Origin: Ceratodon purpureus | Taxonomy: Eukaryota; Streptophyta; Bryopsida; Pseudoditrichales; Ditrichaceae | Length of the DNA: 64,000 nucleotides | NCBI GenBank assembly: GCA_014871385.1 | Contig: CM026426.1 | Coordinates: forward strand, 63,240,324 to 63,304,323 | Direction: 5' to 3' | Part shown: piece by piece, positions 58,319 to 64,000 of the stretch | Position numbering within the stretch: position 1 is the first letter of the stretch | Layout: each line of letters begins with the position of its first letter | The notes under the pieces: generated by a model | What the model saw: the letters and a program-made list of their open reading frames with translations, nothing else | Database searches by the model: none | Told to the model about the DNA's origin: nothing | Made by a program: the position numbers and the translations under genes

Positions 58319-60807
58319 CTATACCACGATATTACTTGAACAAAAATACGAATGTCGAATCTGACAGAGCAACTTCCAGGTCCATGTTTTACGAGACCAC
58401 TGCCCAAATTGGGAGACATACCTTACTCGACAACAGAGATTTTCAACAATAAAACTTGAGGGACAGAGAATACCACAATATTGCTTGAACAAAAATACGA
58501 ATGTCCGTTCCGGCTGAGCAATTTCCAGGTCCAAGTACTACGAGACCCGTGCTATAATCAGGAGACATACCTCATTAGACAACAGAGATTTTCAACAATA
58601 AAACTTGAGGGACAGAAAATACCACCACATTACTTAAACAAAAATACGAATTTGCGATCCGACAGAGCTACTTCCAAGTCCAAGTTTTACGAGACCCCTG
58701 CCCATATTCGGAGACAAACCTCACTGGACAACAGAGATTTTCAACAATAAAATTTGAGGGACAGACAATACTACAATATTTCTTGAACAAAAATATGACT
58801 GTCGGATCCGACAGAGCAACTTCCTGGTCCAAGTTTTACGAGACCCCTGCCCAAATTCGGAGACATACCTCACTGGGCAACAGAGATTTTCCACAAACAA
58901 ATTTGAGGGACAAACAATACCACGATATTACTTGAATAAGAATACGAATGTCGGACCTGACAGAGCAACTTCCAGGTCCAAGTTTTACGAGACCCCTGCC
59001 CATATTCGAAGACATACCTCACTGGACAACAGAAATTTTCAACAATAAAATTTGAGGGATAGACAATACCACGATAGTACCTGAACAAAAATACAAATGT
59101 CGGATCCGATAGAGCAACTTCGAGGTCCTAGTTTTTCAAGACCCTTGCCAAACTTTTGGAGACATACTTCACTAGACAACAGAGATTTTCAACATTAAAA
59201 TATGAAGGACAGATAATACCACGATATTATTTGAACATAACTTCGAATGTCGGATCCAACAGAGCAACTTCGAGGTCCAAGTTTTACGAGACCCCTGCCC
59301 AAATTTGGAGACATACCTCACATGACAACAGCAATTTTCCACAATAAAATTTGAGGGACAGACAATGCCACCGTATTACTTGAATAAAAATACGAATGTC
59401 GGACCCGATAGAGGAGCTCCTTGGTCCAAGTTTTAAGAGAAACGTGCCCGAATTCGGAGACATACCTCACAGGACAACAGAGATTTTGAATAATAAAATT
59501 TGAGGGACAGACAATACCACAATAATACTTGAACAAAAATACGAATGTCGGCACCAACTGAGCAATTTCCAGGTCCAAGTACTACGAGAGCCCTACCCAA
59601 ACTCGAAGACATACCTCACTTGACAACAGAGATATTCCACAATAAATTATGAGGAATAGATAACACCAAGATATTACTTGAACAAAAATAGGAATATCGG
59701 ATCCGACAGAGCAACTTCCAAGTCCAAGTTTTACGAGACCATTGCCTATATTTGGAGACATACATCACTGAACAACAAAGATTTTCAACAATAATATTTA
59801 AGGGACAAATAATACCACGATATTACTTGAACAAAAATACGACTGTCGGATCCGACAGAGCAACTTCCTGGTCCAAGTTTTACAAGACCCCTGCCAAAAT
59901 TTGGAGACATACCTCACTAGACAACAAAGATTTTCCACAATAAAATTTGAGGGACAGACAATACCATGATAATACTTGAACAAAAATACGAATGACGGAT
60001 CGAACAAAGCAAGTTCGATGTCCAAGTTTTACGAGACCACTGCCCTTATTCGGAGACATACCTCACTGGACAATAGAGATTTTCAACAATAGAATTTGAG
60101 GGATAGACAATACCACGATTATACTTGACCAAAAATACGAATGTCGGATCCGACAGAGCAACTTTCAGGTCCAAGTTTTACGAGACCCGTGCCATAATCT
60201 GGAGACATACTTCACTAGACAACAGAGATTTTCAACAATTATTTGAGAGACGGATAATACCACCATATTACTTGAACAAAGATACGAATGTCTGATCCGA
60301 CAGAGCAACCTCTTGATCTAAGTTTTACGAGACCCTTGCCCAAATTCGGAGACATACCTCACTGGACAACAGTGATTTTCAACAATAAAATTTGAGGGAC
60401 AGACAATACCACGATATTACTTGAACAAAAATACAAACTTTGGATCTGACAAAGCAACTTCGAGGTCCAAGTTTTACAAGAGCCGTGCCCATATTCACAT
60501 ACATACCTCACTGGACAACAGAGATTTTTAACAATAAAATTTGAGGGACTGACAATACCTGGATATTACTTGAACAGAAATTCAAATGTCGGATCCGACA
60601 AAGCAACTTCCAGGTCCAAGTTTTACGAGACCCGTGCCCCAATTCGAAGACATACCTCACTGGACATCAGAGATTTTCATCAATAAAATTTGAGGGACAG
60701 ACAATACCACGATATTACTTGAAGAAAAATACGAATGTTGGATCCGACCAGGCAACTTCGAGGTCCAAGTTTTACGAGACCCATGCCCAAATTTGGAGAT
60801 ATTCCTT
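58311..60807 (+). repeat. 149-bp satellite, right part of the array, about 17 units
   Basis: Monomer blocks in order: ACAATACCACGATATTAC, TTGAACAAAAATACGAATGT, CGGATCCGACAGAGCAACTT, CCAGGTCCAAGTTTTACGAG, ACCCCTGCCCAAATTCGGAG, ACATACCTCACTGGACAACA, GAGATTTTCAACAATAAAAT, TTGAGGG. Starts are every 149 bp (58,325, 58,474, 58,623 and so on). Units differ by scattered substitutions. Long minus-strand frames here are satellite artefacts. Confidence 0.95.
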
Positions 60808-61034
60808 TGCATGAAACGGTCTTTCATGCGCGGAGTTTGCAACCGACTGCTCCTTATTGAACATGCTTTTTAGCTTATCCTTCGCATCTTTGGTTGTTCT
60901 CTCTCGACAACATTTTTTATCTCAGCTGTTGTGTCTTTGTCTGAGTGGTCTGTTATCTAGAGCTGCATTGCGTCGTCATCGACTCGGGCGAGTGTCCACG
61001 TAGTAAATCGACATGTCAATATTCCTATCTATAC

Positions 61035-62349
61035 CTCAATGAACCATTCATCATCTTCGGAATTCAAAAGTTCTGAAGTACTGATCGTGTCAAGAAAGGA
61101 CACAAAGACGTCCTGCGGCATGGTATGCCACGACCTTTTTGAAACTGCCTTCGTTCGGGCCATGAGATCTAGGGGCAATATACCACTCTTCTCTAATTCA
61201 TTAGCGGTCATGGTTCCATAGGTTTGAATCTTGTGCAGTGTGGAGGCAGTCTCTCTTTGATGAACGCTTCCTCGTTAGCTCTCCAATGGGAGAGAAATTA
61301 GTGAGGATATGAATATGAACAAAGTGAGCACCCTGTAATGCATAAAGATGGAACAAACTGAAACTCAAAGATCTTACTTGTTGATCGGGTGCATAGCTAT
61401 CACTAGCGCTTCGCGATTGTCCTTCACCTCCAACAGTATGCAATCCGGTCTCCCATTCGCTTTCGCCTAGTCATAGTCATCTGGGTATTTGATCCCGATA
61501 AAATCACGCCACGCCCTTGTTTGATGATTACCATCAAAGATGTAGAACATCTTCCCGCTCAGATCCCGAGTTTCCTCGTGTTTCAATAGCTCCGCCTCGA
61601 ACATGTTGTTCAAGGTATGCCACACTGAACACCAGGAAGACTTCATCTCTTCGGTCACATTATTATGATTCATCACCCACATGCAACGTAGCCGCAACGT
61701 AGAATGCCCCTGAGCCGAGCCTTATCCCATTGGAGAACTCGGCTTGCAATTTCTGAACATCACTAAGCATAGCGGGTCCATTAAATCACATGGCATTAAA
61801 CGACATAGAGGTATCTTAATCAATGACAACCTGTCTGGTTTATGCCTCATTCTTAAAAGTGCCGAATAGGGATCCGGCTGCATTTCAGAACGGATCTGTC
61901 TTTGTGCTTCGCTAACCCCAACTCGCCTCGCAGGTTGAGCATTGACCGCAGCAGCACCCTCCCCCGTTCCTACCTCGACCGACATGCTAATCAAAGCTTC
62001 AGCACCTAGCCTGTCGCAACCTCAGCCTCACCTTCGCCTGTTGCAACCTCGGCCTCACCTTCGCCTGTTGCAACGTCCGCGTCGGCATTGTTCTTGTCGT
62101 CGGGTTCTTTGGGCTCTTTCTCCCGTGTTGGAAACATGCTCTCATGTGGGTTATCCGATTCCGCATGATCGTCCCTATCTGCAAAGTCCTCCATATAGAC
62201 GTCGGTGGCTACTTGACCACCAACACCAAGGATCTGTGGTTGTGAGCTCTCTACATACTCGTCCCGACATGATCCCTTCTGTGAGTCTTGCAACACGCCG
62301 TTGACAGTGGCCGCGTTCTCGTCAACGATACCAGCAGAGTAGGTGATCG
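61035..62349 (-). pseudogene. ParB/Srx-like N-terminal half of the methyltransferase gene
   Basis: An exon begins at acceptor TCTGTGCAG near 62,350 with GTITYSAGIVDENAATVNG. An acidic linker and a tandem VATGEGEAE repeat follow, then after a shift RRVGVSEAQRQIRSEMQPDP. A stretch in another frame near 61,720-61,780 (MLSDVQKLQAEFSNGI, GSGAFYVAAT) also looks real. The key motif MFYIFDGNHQTRAWRDFI (61,500-61,560) resembles the DG-x-HR loop of ParB/Srx-fold proteins, with Gln for Arg. After TAG at 61,467 the frame gives RPDCILLEVKDNREALVIAM and a donor GTAAGA. A last exon, MTANELEKSGILPLDLMART to SEDDEWFIE, ends at donor GAG|GTATAG (61,035). In bacteria, ParB-like and DNA methylase domains are sometimes fused, which supports linking it with 38.1-39.8 kb. 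Confidence 0.4.
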
Positions 62350-62399
62350 TTCCCTGCACAGACACTCGGGTACAGCCAAAAACGCCGATGAATAGAACA

Positions 62400-64000
62400 T
62401 CAACTCTCGAAACAACATGCCAGGAACCCTAAATAGTGATAAACCCTAACTCATCTCTTCCTCCCTATATCCGCGACGCCACCATTTTGGTTACCTCCAT
62501 TACTTTTGCATGCACCACAAAGTCGTTTCGGAACGCTGCTCAACGGAGCGCTCAGACCTTGAAACCAACAATGCAGCAGTTGATCACCAATACCCACCAA
62601 CAAGGGATCACCAGTACCCTACAACAATGCAATCCCTCCACCCTGGATGTATGCACACTGTGTCCTCCGTAAGGATATGCCTAAACCTAAGTATCTCCTA
62701 ATGTTCCATAACCTTGCATGCTACAGAGCTAACAACAATTCAAGTCGCTCGACCAATAGAACCGTGCAACCGCCCTCAAGCTTGACACAACCCTAGAACA
62801 ATGGAGACATGTTTCTCTTATCACACTCAAAGGTTCTCCTCACTCTTTCGTCTCACCCAAACCCTTATCTATGGATAGCTCACGGGCTCCTCCTCGCCAT
62901 TTATGCTCCTAACTAGCCAGCAATAGCTTCACAACTACACCTTAGCGATCTGGCGGCTATCGTTTCCAACCCTAACCGCGAGACTATCGTTCTTGCCACC
63001 AACCCTCAATGATGACTTCCACCAACCATGATTGAATGCAGTAACACTAGAGGCTGCCGCGTACTATTACCCACCAAACAATGATGACTATACTCAAAAC
63101 CATGATTCTTAAAAAACCATTAACATCACATCACCGGAAGCCGCGTTTCGCACTTACCATTTCATGATCATGGGTACTTTCGAAGGGTCCTAGTCACATC
63201 ACTGTAGGTTTCCGCTAACGCGTATCACTAAGCTATCATGAATAGAAGCTGTCCAAACAATCCTGAATTTACAAAGACACCCATTCTCTCTATTCCTAAA
63301 TCCCAACTCTGCCAAGAACCACTTGTGAAGAACGTACCAAGAAGTCATGCAGGGAAGCTTACATTTGAATGAGGTCTCTCATTCACCACAACAGCGTGGA
63401 GGTCATGCACCACCCCGGTCGAAACGGCAATCGCCACTTGTCCTTCTGAGCGATAGTTGCTGCTTACTTCGGTGGTGGATTCCCGAGTGTTTGAGCTCGG
63501 ACAGCCCCCTACATCACATCGAGGGTCCGCAAGAACAGATGTGACGGAACGGGTTCCCTTACTGAGCTCACTATTACTTTGCTTACTACTGCTGTGCTTC
63601 CTATCCGTCAGTTTCAACCCCCTCTTCTCTGTCGACCTCTTCCCTTTCGCATGTGTAGCTCAACTCCCCCGTGCAGCGTGACTTAGGCATTGTTGACGGT
63701 GAGACCTGTCAACCCAGTCGACGACTCCGCTCATTTTAGTCTGAGACCAAAGGTATGGAACGAGAGAAGTGAGGACATTACTCCACTCGGATAGAAGAAT
63801 GAGACGACAGAATGCCAAATACTGGATGTGGTAAAATTTCACTATGTGCCAACATCACAAATTGCATTTATGACATCTGCTTTGACGGCTCCTAGTAAAA
63901 AGCGCAGCGTGATTAAAAATCACCTTCTTCATAAGTCCTTCTAATATAAATAATTGTCCTCCTTCATAAGTCCCTAACCGATTTCGTTCACCTATATTTT
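62400..64000. other. No gene supported
   Basis: Frames at 62,436-62,701 and 63,345-63,681 have no recognisable motif. The start of the ParB-like gene (first exon and promoter) should lie here but I cannot locate it. Confidence 0.4.

Noticed and set aside
58311-60807. CRISPR-like array
   Set aside because: The whole 149-bp unit is conserved, with no short repeat and unique spacers; this is satellite DNA in a eukaryotic genome.
58319-60842. Repeated 60-90-codon ORFs in the satellite
   Set aside because: The same peptide recurs each 149 bp because the monomer happens to be partly open; no start or domain.
1-64000. tRNA or rRNA genes
   Set aside because: None recognised on reading either strand; a covariance-model scan would be needed to exclude them fully.

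Overview
This window reads as repeat-rich nuclear DNA of a land plant. The evidence is fragments of plant-like host genes with GT-AG introns (a signal peptide peptidase-like gene with a PA domain, and a UFD2/UBE4 E4 ubiquitin-factor fragment), together with CACTA-type and hAT-type DNA transposons and a 149-bp satellite. I cannot name the species; the mix would suit a non-flowering plant, but that is a guess. No complete conserved host gene is visible. Nearly all coding sequence is mobile-element-like and broken, mostly by in-frame stops after which the same frame continues. The clearest exception is one intact kinase-like ORF.

Layout. 1-7.3 kb: remains of a minus-strand Ulp1 (C48) protease-like gene, lying in DNA unusually dense in GTCTCG/CGAGAC (41 sites by hand count); the enrichment stops near 7.26 kb. 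8.4-12.2 kb: plus-strand CACTA/Tnp2-like transposase, 941 codons in one frame with five in-frame stops, GGCTAAAG-type repeats upstream and a BAH-like tail. 12.2-13.4 kb: a minus-strand UFD2/UBE4 exon pair between two 57-bp direct repeats. 13.4-17.6 kb: AT-rich. 18.5-20.1 kb: five exons of an SPPL gene, cut off before its catalytic half. 22.2-24.2 kb (minus) and 29.1-30.7 kb (plus): two homologous genes with a conserved N-terminal domain, coiled coils and a RING-like zinc site. 26.2-28.1 kb: AT-rich tandem array. 33.6-36.4 kb (minus): a transposase-like gene of a family I cannot name.

38-62 kb is nested. A minus-strand gene has a ParB-like N-terminal part at 62.3-61.0 kb and a DNA N6A/N4C-methyltransferase-like C-terminal part at 39.8-38.1 kb; I infer one gene with a very long intron. 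That gap holds a 149-bp satellite array, and in the array sits a 16,720-bp hAT-type insertion (41,591-58,310) with matching ends (CAGGGTTGT / ACAACTCTG) and an 8-bp target duplication (GGGACAGA / GCGACAGA). The insertion holds four transcription units in two convergent pairs: BED/hAT transposase against a coiled-coil RING-H2 gene, and a gene sharing that RING gene's N-terminal domain against the intact kinase-like gene. A GC-rich (A)CGGCC-repeat block lies upstream of each unit, with TATA-like sequences after three or four of them.

Taken together, the window is a stack of DNA transposons carrying unusual cargo: Ulp1-type protease, RING proteins, E4 fragment, kinase and a ParB-methyltransferase. 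The most likely undescribed system is the 16.7-kb four-gene hAT element with its GC-block promoters, followed by the RING coiled-coil gene family and the ParB-methyltransferase gene.
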